Shown in pieces: positions 50,001-62,065 of a DNA stretch of 64,000 nt (positions are counted from its first letter, which is position 1; each line of letters begins with the position of its first letter). Position numbers and translations under genes: made by a program. The stretch is from the NCBI GenBank assembly GCA_002110485.1, contig MOWL01000045.1:1302001-1366000 (forward strand). The letters are read 5' to 3'. Origin of the DNA: Emergomyces orientalis (Eukaryota > Ascomycota > Eurotiomycetes > Onygenales > Ajellomycetaceae). The notes under the pieces were generated by a model, which did no database searches, had not been told where the DNA came from, and saw only the letters and a list, made by a program, of their open reading frames with translations.

Positions 50001-53000
50001 TTTCGTTTTGTTAACTGTTTTCTTAATTTTTTATTCGTCAACTGGACGTGGAGCCGAGCAGGGAGATAAGAGTGGTTTCCCCATCTTTCTGGCAACCAAC
50101 CCATAAAAGCGAGGGTAACATGCATATAAACGGGGCAAGAAGCAATTATATTAATATGAGTTTGCAATGTGCCGTGCGGTGGGTGTATCCTGCCTGCTCG
50201 TCTCCTTTAAGTTCTTTATGGTCTAGATCCTGGTTTCGAGACGACAAAATCGATATATTGTATTTTAATTGACATTGCCAGTTGGTGTTGCATCGGTCTC
50301 ACTCCCTCTGCAAATGCATGTTTTGATAGCAGATGCAACTTAAATGAGACAAAAGCGCGAGAAAGATATACTGAATGGCGAGCAACTAAAGGAAACATTC
50401 GCACGGGAGCCGGGTATACCTGTCCCGCATACCGCCTATATCGCATTAATAGCATCCGGGGAAGTGTTCAGAATGGGATGCTGTTCCCGTGGTTGGTCAG
50501 TTATTTTTCTGCTTTCCCCTCCTCCCCTTCCAGGTCCCGTAAGGATTGCCGGAAAGAAACGGTAAGGAGGTAAAAGTCGAGGGCGGATGGTGCCATTCAG
50601 TTCAAGTCTTGGGAGAGGAACCTAAGTCTCTGGTATCGAGTCCACGCCACCAAAGTTGCTAACACACACACACACACACACACACACACGGGGGCGCACA
50701 TAGTTTCTTTGCTGTTCACTTAGGATAAGCATAGGTAGGTACCTAGGTTATCATCGGACGCAAAGCGAATTGTTTCCTTCTTCCCTCTAAATGCCATATG
50801 CCAATTGGGTGATTTGGCGCTCATTTTGTGAAAAGGGGACATTTAAATAGAAGTTGGAAAAAGTTTGCATCGTCAAATAAAAGAAAATAAGATGCTCAAT
50901 CAGTAGCTGAGCCTGTTTGTGTCTGGTTTTATGAAATGCCACCCGCTTGGCACTTCAATCTAAACCTGGATATATACATCACTACCACATACCTTTCCCC
51001 CTCTCTTTCCCCCTTCTTCATCTCCGCGCGATTTCTTTCCCCTCCCCAACAAGGGAGAGTTATAAATAAGGCATCCGGGTAGCCAACCCCACACGTATAG
51101 CCCAAAAGTTTACCATGTATTTCCTCAGGCTGTAGTTTAATTAGCAGTAAGGATGGATGAAATGCACGCAGATAAGCATCATCCCGGGTTTGGCAAGTTT
51201 GAAATAACTACCGCGGTTATGTGGACTGGAGTGTCTCTTGCGAAAGTAATCCTTTTCTTGAATTACACATGTTCATTGGCTCCGTGCCTTGTATCAAAAT
51301 ATATTTGGTAGTCAGCCGACATGATTCAAACACCCAGAATAACGAGGTGGGCTAGCAAGGCAGTGGCCTGGGTGTCGAGCCGCATTTTTTGCCCCTTAGA
51401 ACCTGGCTCATACGTAAAACTAGGGGAGCCGTTGGGGAAGGGTTCACTATCTTTACTGCCTGACACTTCACGGTTGATGCACCGGGTTCCGGTTTGAAAA
51501 TCAACGAAAGTCTTCTGGCAAAGAAACAGGAAACAAATGTGAGAAAAGAAGCGAGTTCACACTGAAATCCAACTTCTTGAAACTCATATCGTTCGTGCCC
51601 CCCTCGTCGGAGTTTGACATCCGTGATCATATTTCCGTATTGACAAAAAAAGCAACATTTTCACAGGGCTGTCATCAGAAACATTAGGAAAGCATTGGAA
51701 TATCCCCAAATCGCCAGTTGGAGAACGTAGTTTATGTTGGTTTCGGGAAAAAGAAATAAACAATGAGGCGAAACGCGAAACATGAAAGGAAAGACATCCC
51801 AAATCAAAACAAATGTTAGATGGCGCAAGGGGGAAGAGTGAATGAAATCTTGGAACATCGCCTCATTTTCGCGTTTCATCACACACTAACGTTTTCCGGC
51901 GTATAGCTAATTCAATGAGATATCCCAACAAACAGGTTGGAAGATTCCTTAATAGTCGATTGCGGCTGCCTTTTGTCCTTTTTCTCTCCATTTTGCTGGT
52001 GCAGATCTCTGCCGTTTCGAAATAGGATGCTTGGGGATGGGAAAAAAACCGGACAATATGACTTTTTTGTAAGGCGCCACTGAGTCCAGAGATCTCTCGA
52101 GTGCCCCGTACGCCGGGAGTTAATGGGAAAGTCGGTAATAAACCTATTTTGTTCACCCATTTATGCGCCGGTGGCTCCCAGGTGCCGTTCCGCAGTAAGA
52201 CAGTGAGTGATAGGACGAGTGAGGCAAGCAATAACAGTGGGGGTAGGTTCAAGAAGTTTGCCAGTTGACTCGACAGGTTGGGTAGTAAATGGTAGCTTTC
52301 TTTTTCTTTTTCTTCCCTTTCATTCCTATTATTTCTTTTCATTTCGTTCTTTTCTAAAGGCGCGCACGCCTAGTGTTTCCCCCGTCTCTGTCGAATTGTT
52401 TTTCCTGCCTTGTGTGTCATTCGATTTTCCATCCCTCTCAATGTTAGGGCGTTGTTAACTTCAGCCAGTGGTTATTCCCGAAAATGGATGGCAAGCAGGG
52501 ATACCGGACCGCACGGAGATGTTTGGTGAAGTCGTGTGGCCAGGGAACGAACTGGAAGGGGAGTGGAGGGCAAAAGGTTCGGGTTCATTTTTGTTTGAAG
52601 AAATCGTTTCCCCCCTCCTTTCCCCCACAATAATCTGCGTCCATTGGCTTGCCCCGACCGAGCTGGAAGAGGTGGATTGGAAGGGAATGGGCGATCTAAA
52701 TGGGAAATGACATGGGTTCGCTGAGGTCAGGTCCATATTAGCTGATAGAGATCCTTCAGTCTCCCTAAAAACGCTAAGTGTTTGATATGCATTTGAAATT
52801 TAGTCATGAGTTTTTGCTCATGGATATTGAAATATTGATGAAAATTGCCGGTTCATATGTCATAAGACGAAGATGCATAGCAACTGGAAAAGGTAGAGAT
52901 ACATATTATAACGGAAGGATAGAATGTATGTATTGGGACGAAAAGAAGCCACAGCGATCTTCGTTAAATATTTTCTATTTTCTCTTTGTACATGAGAACA

Positions 53001-53034
53001 GGCTCATACTGGGTCATTTGTATCATTAAATCAA
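47044..53034. other. 6-kb gene-poor region
   Basis: No supported gene. Frames of 70-200 codons occur on both strands (for example 47538-48134, +, and 51863-52342, -) but show no domain, signature or splice-linked continuation. A (CA)n repeat, an A run near 49781 and paired TACGGAGTA motifs near 49833 are present. I see no long terminal repeat, reverse transcriptase or transposase motif, though a decayed element could be beyond recognition by eye. Confidence 0.5.
50661..50690. repeat. (CA)n microsatellite
   Basis: About fourteen CA units followed by a G run, in the gene-poor region. Confidence 0.9.
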
Positions 53035-54213
53035 TCATTCTTGAGGCGGTACGTATGGTTTTATAAGCATATCGCTAAACCTACAGTTTGGGGAGGAGGA
53101 AAGATTTCTGGTTAGTAGACGCTTTTGAATTCATTTTCGAATATTCCCTCAAGACAGCAATTACTATGAATGACTTACTTCTCAAGCTTCTCCTTCCCCC
53201 TAACTTCTTCCACCAACATCGGCATCCGCACGACGTTAAAATCCTCATACAACTCCTCGATCTCATTCAAATACTTCCTCTGCATTTTTCGTCTGGCCTT
53301 GCACTGATCGCACGAACTATCCTTGCCCGGGAAAAGCAACTGGTTGACAACAATGCAGTGCGTATCGATTTGATAACTTGTAAGCTCCTGGATCATCCGC
53401 TCGGTTTCATATAGGGACAAGAACTCCGCGATGCATACGCAGACGAAAGTTGTTAGGTCGGCATCTTTAAATTGCGCATTCACTTCTCCTATGGTCTCTC
53501 GTAGCGATTCCATCTTCGACAAGATCTCATCCAGGTTTTGTCCGCCGGGAAGGCCACGCGCACCAAGTACGGAGTTCAGCATCGGGCCGAATTGGGATGA
53601 TAGTTGCGATAACTTCGCGAGAGCCTTTTCAAGTACGGTGGGGAATTGGAGGAAGCGGAGGGTATGCCCTGTTGGTGCCGTGTCGAAGATGATTACTTCG
53701 TATGAAAGAGATTTGACTTGTTTCAGGACTTCAGCAAACGACATGGCTTCGTCAACGCCTGGTATCTATACAAAAATTTTGTGAACGTCAGTTATTATTA
53801 ATAAAAAAAAACGAAAGACTTACGCTAAATGCCAAATCCTGCATCATGCCACCCATTCCCATCCCAGCCATGGGATCATCTGCCTGATCACCCCCCGCAG
53901 CGAGCAGATCTTGTATGCTACCATTAGGGTCGATTTCCATGGCACTCAGATTATCGAACCCATCGATCAGTCTCGCGTCCTTCCCAAATTTTTGACCAAA
54001 GGCATCACTCAGGTTATGCGCCGGGTCGGTGGAAATAAGCAGGACAGACTTGCGAACTTTGGCGAGCTGGATTGCTAGCGAACATGAGGTGGTTGTCTTG
54101 CCAACACCGCCTTTCCCGCCCACAAATACCCAGCGGAGTGTCTTTTGGTCTAATAGGTTTTGCAAAGTGGGCTCGAGCGACTCGTCTCCGGTGACCATGG
54201 CGGTGGACGACAT
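53035..54213 (-). CDS. GET3: ATPase GET3, tail-anchored protein targeting
   Basis: Three exons on the minus strand, 54213-53824, 53765-53179 and 53080-53035, give 340 residues. GET3 binds tail-anchored membrane proteins in the cytosol and delivers them to the ER receptor Get1/Get2. Visible motifs are the deviant P-loop GGKGGVGKT (32-40), STDPAHNLSDAF (switch I), DTAPTGHTLRFLQFP (switch II), the Met-rich segment MAGMGMGGMMQDLAF, and the zinc-binding CDQC pair (Cys282, Cys285) that holds the homodimer together. The last 15-codon exon gives FSDMLIKPYVPPQE and the stop, matching the family end. An upstream in-frame extension exists but begins without ATG and is not supported. Confidence 0.96.
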
Positions 54214-55744
54214 TGTGGCTGTGGAATTCGCGATTTGTTGGTTTGGTGTGGGTATAGAGCGTGGACTTTTGAAACTTAGATATCTGTCACCCAAATACGT
54301 CGCTTCGAGAAGTCCGAAAAGCAAGAGTCTGCTATTTCAACGTCCTGGTGGGGTATGCGGGGTGGGGGTGAGTGAGCTCGATTGCTCAACGAGTGTCCTC
54401 AAGGCGCTGAAGGGCAGAATATACGAAAACTAGCCTATTGAAGATAATTTCTTGTCATTATTGTTCTCCTTCTGTGGGTCACAGAGTTTGTGAGTTTGAG
54501 CACGGCGGCAGCTTTCTGGAAGATTCCCAACCTTAAGATGACGATCTGTTCATTCATTCTTCCAGTTTAGCAGAAGTTTGGGCTTCTCGACTTACCTAAC
54601 ATTCAAAGCTTTCCCGGTATTTTATGGTTAGGAAACAGGATAATGTTTCTAAACAAATATTGTTTATATTCCAAACAAAAACTGTCACCTCATACTGAAA
54701 CCTGGTATGGCGTTCAGAGTTGAACGTTCGTCGCGTTTAGGAAGGCGGCCGGCGCCATGATTTTCCGACCCGCTTAAGCGATGGCGGGCGCCAAATGAAC
54801 TCGAAAGAAGCGCCCTCCATCGCTCTCCAACATGCATTTTTGCTGAACCCGCCATACCAGTGTCAACTCAAAGTTTTTCATTATACTTTTGAATTTAGCC
54901 GTCAAATAGCCAGGATAAGCATTCCACAAGTTTCTTGAATGTTGTAGTCAGGTATCCACGTGTTCGCGGGGAAGGGGAATTTTGAGCTTCATTCTGCCAT
55001 CCCCAAATGTGTAGTTAATCCCTTGTGGCGTCCACCAGCTTAGCTAACAGTCATAAAAATCATAACTAGTTACAAATTTACAGGAGCTAGCTTTATAACA
55101 GGCATAAATATTCGGGATGCAGATGGGTTGACGCCCCCACATCGCGAAGTTGAGTTTTGGAGACCATAGCAATACATATGATACAGTCATCAACTATCAG
55201 CGCATCCCGACGAACCAAAGAGGGGTCTGCGGTTACCCCGGATATCAGAAGCTTAATATATATCAGGTAACTGATTGCTTATACTGTTTCCGTTTCTGTT
55301 TCTGTCTCAACAGTACCACGTATAATAACCGCTTGCTCTTATTTACTTATTTCCACAAGTATTTTTTATCTGCTCTGGTTTTTTCCAAGGTCGCTCTCTC
55401 TTCCTCCCCTTTCCGATCCATACAATATTCACAGCTAACTCGTTGTCTCAAGAATATTCGAAGTCATTCGCCTCTGTGGTTCTTTCTACACCTGCTGGTC
55501 ATATCTCTTGAATCGGGACACCACCCACACCCACACCCACCCTTAAAAGGGGACAAATAAGCAGCCAGAGCGACAAAGCAACCCAGAAAAAGCGGCCCCC
55601 AAACCAAGCGTCGAGTCGAGTTTAAAATAAGGAAGAAAAAGGATTGCCACATTTTTCTCCCCCAATCCCCCCCAAAAAAAACCATCAACCATCCCTCACA
55701 CCCCTCCAAGAAAAAATATATACGCACAAAAACACAAAAAGAAT
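54214..55744. other. Intergenic region between GET3 and hydroxyisourate hydrolase
   Basis: About 1.5 kb with promoters for the two divergent genes. It includes the candidate inverted-repeat element at 54.70-54.86 kb. The frame at 55150-55560 is unsupported. Confidence 0.55.
54696..54866. mobile_element. Candidate miniature inverted-repeat element
   Basis: CTGGTATGGCG at 54702-54712 recurs inverted as CGCCATACCAG at 54850-54860. The similarity extends inward (TTCAG against CTGAA, with a two-base gap) and a few bases outward. The interior of about 135 bases is GC-rich, with further GGCGCC-type palindromic pieces, against an AT-rich surround. I cannot identify a clear target-site duplication and have not seen a second copy in the window. 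Confidence 0.35.
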
Positions 55745-56272
55745 ATGGCAGACCGCGACCCAATAACCTGTCACGTCCTCAACACCATCAACGGCACCCC
55801 AGCCCCAGGCCTTGGCTGCACCCTCACCCTCCACAGCATTCTCCTACCCCCCGGCGCCCCACAACCAGCCAACCTCCCCGCAACCCTCCACGCCGCCACC
55901 GATGCGGACGGGCGCATCAAACACTGGACCCCTTCCCCTTCCTCTTCTACTTCTACCTCTTCCCCCTCCTCCTCCACTGCCGCCACGGGAACAGGAATTA
56001 CACCAACAACATCAACAACCACACCAGGCCTCTCAATCCGCGAGCTCCTCGCCTCCATCCACGAACAGCACGGCGGACAGCAGCGGTCGATCTGGTCCCT
56101 GCGCATCCGGAACGTGGGCGAGTGGTATACAGAGCAAGGGATTGAGAGCTTCTGGCCTGAGGTTGAAGTGCGGTTTTTGGTGAAGGGGAGTGAGCGGTGG
56201 GATGGGTGGAGACATTATCATGTGCCGGTGTTGTTGGGGCCGTGGAATTATGCGACATATCGGGGGTCGTAA
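55745..56272 (+). CDS. 5-hydroxyisourate hydrolase (transthyretin-like)
   Basis: Single exon, 175 residues. The enzyme hydrolyses 5-hydroxyisourate, the product of urate oxidase, in purine degradation to allantoin. The family signatures are CHVLNTINGTPAPGL at the N-terminus (with the catalytic His10), the segment VGEWYTEQGIESFWPEVEVRF, the HYHVPVLLGPWNYATYRGS region, and the diagnostic C-terminal YRGS. The middle (about 60-100) is a Ser/Thr/Pro-rich insertion that lengthens the protein beyond the usual 110-140 residues. There is no C-terminal PTS1 signal. No other purine catabolism gene lies in the window. Confidence 0.95.
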   Translation: MADRDPITCHVLNTINGTPAPGLGCTLTLHSILLPPGAPQPANLPATLHAATDADGRIKHWTPSPSSSTSTSSPSSSTAATGTGITPTTSTTTPGLSIRELLASIHEQHGGQQRSIWSLRIRNVGEWYTEQGIESFWPEVEVRFLVKGSERWDGWRHYHVPVLLGPWNYATYRGS

Positions 56273-56750
56273 GGGGAGGTTTTTATCTTTGATGTCCTAG
56301 GCGCCTGGGTACTTGGCTGTGGGGTGGTGGGTTTTGCTGGGGGTGGGGAGGGGAGGGGTGGGTTGGGGGGTGGGGGCGGGTGTTATTATTGTAATTTTTT
56401 TTTCATTTTTTCATTCTTTCGGATGGGATGGGGATGAATGGATAGGGAAATTATTTTGTCTGGGCGGGAAGTTATTGTCTTTTTTTTCCATTTTTTTAAA
56501 AAAAAAATATCTTATCCTCTATCATTGCCCATTTACCCAAGATTGAGGGGGATGGGTTTTCTTTCTTTTCCCACGGGAGCTGCTACATCACCTGTTTTTC
56601 GCAGAATCGAAAAATTACAATGGTTAGCATGCGCAGTCTTGCCCGTGTTGCACATTCAAAAGACCTGAGCCGTTGTTTATTTCTACCCGTTTCGTTTTCC
56701 TACCAACAACGCATCTTGTCGCGGAATCTCTTGCCAAAAACCAAAAAGTT

Positions 56751-56785
56751 GTATGTATGTATGTATGTATGTATGTATGTATGTA
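56751..56785. repeat. (GTAT)n microsatellite
   Basis: About nine GTAT units lie downstream of the hydroxyisourate hydrolase gene. Confidence 0.9.
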
Positions 56786-57784
56786 CTGCGTATGTTTGTC
56801 GGTATGTCCCTGCTATTGGACAAACCACCGTGTATGTAACACATGATGGATGATGGTTTTTATCTCGTGGCACTAAGGGCAATGGGGTTAACCTGTCTGT
56901 CTAGGGTAAATTCGTAGCTAAAGCAAGAAATGGCTCCCCGCGTCTTATCAAGCTAGATAGCAGACCCTATGTAGTTAACATCAATGGATACGTGATCAAA
57001 TATACTTCAGGTTAGATAAAGAGGCTTGATATATATATTTGATACTGTACTATGTTGGCCCCCCTCTCTTTCTAAACCAATGTGAAATTCTCTTTTACCT
57101 AACCGAGTGCATTATTCCTGGAGGCCTCTTTTCATGGCACAGAAGCCGGAACACACGTCATCATCCACGACGGCAAGCCGGGTTCTTGATTCTAATCCGG
57201 CCAATCAGTGCTGGATTCGAAGTGGGGACAAGTACCAGCCAAACCGTGGATTGAGTCCATGCCCGAAACAAAAATTTATCTTCTGGAGGATTTCTGTCCA
57301 ATCATAAATTGCAAATTGCAATACGGAGGGGGAAACTTCGGGAAAACGATCCCTAACCAAATACGGTTTAGCTTAACCCCGCCTTTTCTTTTTTTTGTTG
57401 ATCTGGAAAAAAATGTTGATTAGGTAAGGCACCTATTTTCCTGGGCTGCTTCTTGCTTTTTCTTTTGCTTGCTTCCTTCTCCCATCTCACTCTGAGCCCA
57501 GAACAACGACCATCCATGCCCATGCTCCCTGTACCAGGCCCCAGGGATAATAATAGGCAATAGGTACTTTGATAATGGGGTAGAGGGGAATAATCGTCAC
57601 AATGATCTCATATCTCCAAATCTCCAGGAGGAGAAAGCAATGACTCTGTTTCCCCTCTCAACTTCAATCCTTTTTGAAGATCGGACTAAGTTACGAATTG
57701 AGATCAATTCATTATTATCTTTCTTCTTGTGGTATGTATCTAAAAAATGATAATTATTTCCCATGTCACTAAAGACAGTAATCT

Positions 57785-57853
57785 CTTGAGTCGTCAAGAA
57801 TGAAATATCCCCGACGCCTGTTTCACATAAGGTAGCTGCTCTACCAACTCAAG
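57785..57853 (-). other. tRNA-like foldable element or remnant
   Basis: On the minus strand a perfect 7-bp outer stem (CTTGAGT with ACTCAAG) encloses AGTTGGTAGAGC, which resembles a tRNA D-arm and A-box, plus a GTAG/CTAC hairpin and a CGTC/GACG pair. The 3' part reads GGGGATATTTCATTC where a tRNA would have GGTTCGANNCC, so there is no good B-box or T-arm and no clear anticodon stem. It may be a decayed tRNA or a coincidence. Confidence 0.25.
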
Positions 57854-60000
57854 GGCCAAGGGCAAGAAAAAGCGGGCATTTTTTGAGTAGTTATTTATTA
57901 ACTAGCCAATTAGAAAAGATCCGCAGGGTGGCCCCAAAGATCGTCCCCATTGTGTAACTATTTGTACAGATTACACAAAAAGGTTCAGAATGTTCTAGGA
58001 ATTATTACTGCGGATTGGCTTCCATAAGATTATTCATCCCGCTGTGTCACTGGCACTGTACATTAGGTAGAACAGATAGTCAGAACATTTCATCCAATGC
58101 TGCCCCTGTTTTGTTTCTGAGTTGGCCGGGCAGGCATTTATTGTAAAAAGTACAAAGTCGCACAGCTCTTCCATAAACCCTTTCCCCAAACCAGGCCAGC
58201 CTACGTCATCATTTCTACATAGAAGGGACCCTTTCCATTCTCCCTACCACACCCCCCCTCCAACGTTCCCAGGGAAATATATGGTTTATTCTTCCGCAAG
58301 TAAAAATAAATAATAAAAAAAGCAGCCACGATTCCCTGTCAGATCAGTTTAAAGAACAAAAGTTTAAAACCCAGATTCTCCACACTTCTTCATCCCGTTG
58401 GAAGTAAAGAAGAAGGGGAGGGAGGGCGGGGGGGGAAAGTCTAGAACTTGTTTTTTAACATATGTATATGTATATATGGATCTATATTCAATTCATTCAC
58501 ACATTTTCTATCTATACACATATAAACATAGGTATATTCCCTCCCGTCTTTTGCAAGACCAATTGGCAAGGAAGAAAAGGAAAGAAGTAACAAACATAAA
58601 TCATACCCGTTTATCACGTTGACCCTGACTGGAGAGGCTTGTTATTATTATTTTTATTAGTATTATTCTCCTTCTTCTCTTCTTCTTCTTCTACTTCAAC
58701 TTCTACTACTATTAACTGGAACCCTGAGTCCAACCTTGGGACGCCTTGGACTACTTCTACTCCTCCTACTACTTGCCCTGGGCTGGAACATCCAACTTCC
58801 ACGGGCGTCCCATCTCTTACTCTTACCCAAGGTACACACATCACCTAGGTATTATTATACCCTAAATATCTCTACCCGCTCTCATCGCTGTCAATAGCCA
58901 AACCCCCTTTCCCCTGTCCGACAAGCCCCTTCCATCATATCATATCATATCCGTAACGTTTTTTTTAGGTCATAAACGTATTCAAAAGCCAAAAGCCAGA
59001 AAGTGAAAATCGAATATCCCTATTTTTTTGATGGTTGTGGTTGGAGCCAGGTTTTTTTTTTTCTTCCACTGGTTTCGGAATCTGAGACGGCTTGGCGTGG
59101 CGAGATTTCGAAAGCAAAATATATTCGGGGGAGAGAGAGCTGAAGAAAAGGAAGAGGTCAATTAAACAATTATAACCGACATTAGAATCGAGCGCACGAC
59201 GGGGTATTATTATTGTACGGCGTGGTATCTTCAGCAGTCTCTTCGACCGAGTCGACATACACACATACGCACGCCTCAACGGTTGTTCTTGCTTTGGATA
59301 TTGCCCGCAACCACATCCCAGATATCCAGGATTCCCCATCCTCATCCCCATCCTGGACCATCTAAATCTTTTTCTTTTGATCTCTGCTCCATATTTCCAC
59401 AACGTATACATACCCTTCCCTGTAACCTAGGTATATACAGAGTATATATATATGTTGTTGTGGTTGCATCTCGGTTTTCCTTGGGCTGGGAAAAAGCTTG
59501 CCCTTTATATGGTGCTTACGTAACATCATCATCATCGGTGTCGTCAGATTTTCCCTTTTTTTTTCCCTCCCATCAACAGCAAATTCTTTTTTTTTTTTCC
59601 TTTTCTCCCTCCCTCGCCGTCATCATCACTATCGCATCATCAAGCCATCATCATCATCCCATCAATCTCCTCTCACATTCCATCGAATATCTCGGCTCTT
59701 TCGACGCCCACAACCCAAACTTCACCGCTTCTGTCCCTTTCTGCCTTTAATTTCACCCCTTTATTGCTTCCCGCGCTTCTTTTGGGCTTCATTGGCTCGT
59801 CTGCGCTTTTTTCTTTTTTTTTTTTTCCCTCTTGTTCCTTCTGTCGTCATCAACCCCAACCCCAAGCAGAGCGAGTTCCCTTTCCCCCTTTACTATCCCC
59901 ATCCACCACTTTTTCCCTTTTCCCTCGCCTCGTCTCTTGTCCCTGACTGTCGCTGTTATCATCGGTCTTCGTGTGCCTTTCTCCTCCCTTGCGCGGTGCC

Positions 60001-62065
60001 ATGTCCGCTGCGATTGCTACCAGACCTTCTCCTCGAATAGGCCGCCCGGCCGCCCGTACTGACTCGCCCATGGACCCCAAAAAGGGCCCTTGGAAGTCAG
60101 AAGGTATGTTGATGTCGTTCCCTTTTTTCCCTTTTTCCGTTTCTTATTTCTTATTATTATTGTTCATGGATTTCTTGTCGCAACTTAAAATTCCTTCCAG
60201 TCTCATGTCGCAATGTATTATTAATTAATTATTATTGTTGCTGCTGGTTTCTTGGGTGGCGTTTATGATCTTACTTACCCTTCTCACCTTTGCGGTTCAA
60301 TATGTCACCACAATCACACTCCTTTTGACCCAATCCCACCCCCTTCGACATGATATCGTCGTCGTCTTCTTCACTTCTTCTTCCGTATGAACATCTACAC
60401 TGTTTTATTACAACCCTCCCTTGCACGGGTATTGTTTTGCCACTTATATATACCCCTTGACAAATACCTGGCGCGTGATACTGCCCAGGTGTTCCATGAC
60501 GGACAAATATCTTTTCGAGCGCGATTCTAACTATTTTCCCACATTTCGTTGATTTAGACGCGCAAAGTACAACCTCTGATCAAAAGGATACGACGCAACC
60601 TAGCGACGCTGAAGGATCCCAATCGCTCTCTAATAATCGTCGCCAGGGACAACAACCGCAACAGCAACAACAGGCAGGATCTGACACACCTGATTATTTC
60701 TCTGGCGTTCACGGCACCACTCAATTCTCCCTAGAACCCAATCCCTTTGAACAATCTTTTGGTAGTCAACCCACTGATACGCCCGGAAAATCTCTTCTAC
60801 CGCCTGTCGCTGCGCTTACATCGCCCGCCTTACCCGGTACAACCTCAGCTGGTAGCTTCAATTGGAGCAACTCACTTCGCGCGGGACCACTCAGCCCTGC
60901 CATGCTTGCTGGGCCTGCTGCCCCCAGTGACTATTTTGACGGTATCGGTCGCGGTTTCCCCACACCGAACGAGTCATCGTTGCGCACTGGGCTTACCCCT
61001 GGCGGTGGGGGGTCGATGTTCCCTGCCGCTTCAAGCCCAAACACACAGGCTCTAATGCAACAATTCCAAAGCGGAGGCGCCACTCCGTCAACCATAGATT
61101 TTCACCGTACGGCCATGAATGCTGCGAGGAAGAATGCTAGAACCTCCAACCCACAAGATTCGGATCAACTTCTCCAACAACCCACTAATTTGGAAGCTGC
61201 CAAGCCTGACGCGCATGCAGATCCTTTTGCGCATCACGACGCGACGGATGCTGCAAACGGTCTTTTCATGCTCGCCAAGGGAGGCCAACCAAGCAACGGC
61301 CAGTTTTCTGTCCCAACCTCGCAACCTCTCGCCCAAAATCCATCGAGCGACTCGGGCGCAAATATGCAGAACGGGAACAACCCTGGTCACGATATGAACG
61401 GTGGTGTCTCTGACAGTGCTGGTGATCAGCCAAAATCGAATGCTCGTGGTAGTAAAGGCCGGAAAGCGAATTCTGGAAAGACTAATGGTCGACGGAAAGC
61501 AGATGACAACAACAACAACACGAACAAAGGTGCGAATAAAAGGGCGAAAGGAAATAATGGCTCTGTGATGGACCAGAGTGTTGATGAGTCAGAGGAAGAG
61601 GAAGATACTAGACCCCAACACTCCGAGTCTGGAAGTACCAAGAAGATGACTGATGAGGAGAAGCGGAAGAATTTCCTTGAACGGAATCGGTATGTTTTTC
61701 TCACCAAAACCACACCTACTACTAGTCATTCATTCCTTACGTGCTAACACCTCATTTAAAGTGTCGCGGCCTTGAAATGTCGACAACGCAAGAAACAGTG
61801 GCTTCAGAGCCTGCAGACAAAAGTTGAATACTACAGTAACGAGAACGACGCGCTCTCCTCAACCGTGACCCAGCTACGAGAGGAAATCGTCAACCTAAAG
61901 ACTTTACTTTTGGCTCATAAGGATTGTCCTGTTTCCCAGGCTCAAGGACTAAATAGTATCATGGTAAATGGCATGAGCGGCGAATACGCGCAGCACGCCA
62001 ATCCATATATGGCCATGCAACAAGGTGGCCCAGGGATTTCTACACAACCCATGCCACGGCGGTAG
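60001..62065 (+). CDS. atfA: bZIP transcription factor, AtfA/ATF-CREB type
   Basis: Three exons, 60001-60103, 60558-61689 and 61762-62065, give 512 residues. AtfA acts in the nucleus downstream of the Hog1/SakA stress kinase and binds CRE-like TGACGT sites. The bZIP lies at about 400-460: basic region RKNFLERNR-VAALKCRQRKKQ with the N-x7-R signature (Asn411, Arg419), then a leucine zipper (SLQTKVEYYSNENDALSSTV onward). The N-terminal two thirds carry the fungal Aft1-type segments (PDYFSG...FSLEPNPFEQSF, TPGKSLLPPVAALTSP, FNWSNSLRAGPLSPAML), rich in Ser/Thr-Pro sites for a MAP kinase. Intron 1 is 454 nt, unusually long for this window. Exon 1 (MSAAIATRPSPRIGRP) was chosen from its family-like start and clean GTATGT donor. 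Confidence 0.93.

Larger units (their letters stand above)
56273..60000. other. Long intergenic region before AtfA
   Basis: About 3.7 kb with no supported protein gene. It holds G-rich DNA after the hydrolase, a GTAT repeat, a tRNA-like fold at 57785-57853 and, from about 59.5 kb, a strongly CT-rich stretch that is probably the AtfA promoter and leader. Overlapping frames there are low-complexity translations. Confidence 0.5.

Noticed and set aside
51863..52342. 159-codon minus-strand frame
   Set aside because: It has a low-complexity start and one hydrophobic stretch but no recognisable family. It is probably chance in a gene-poor region.
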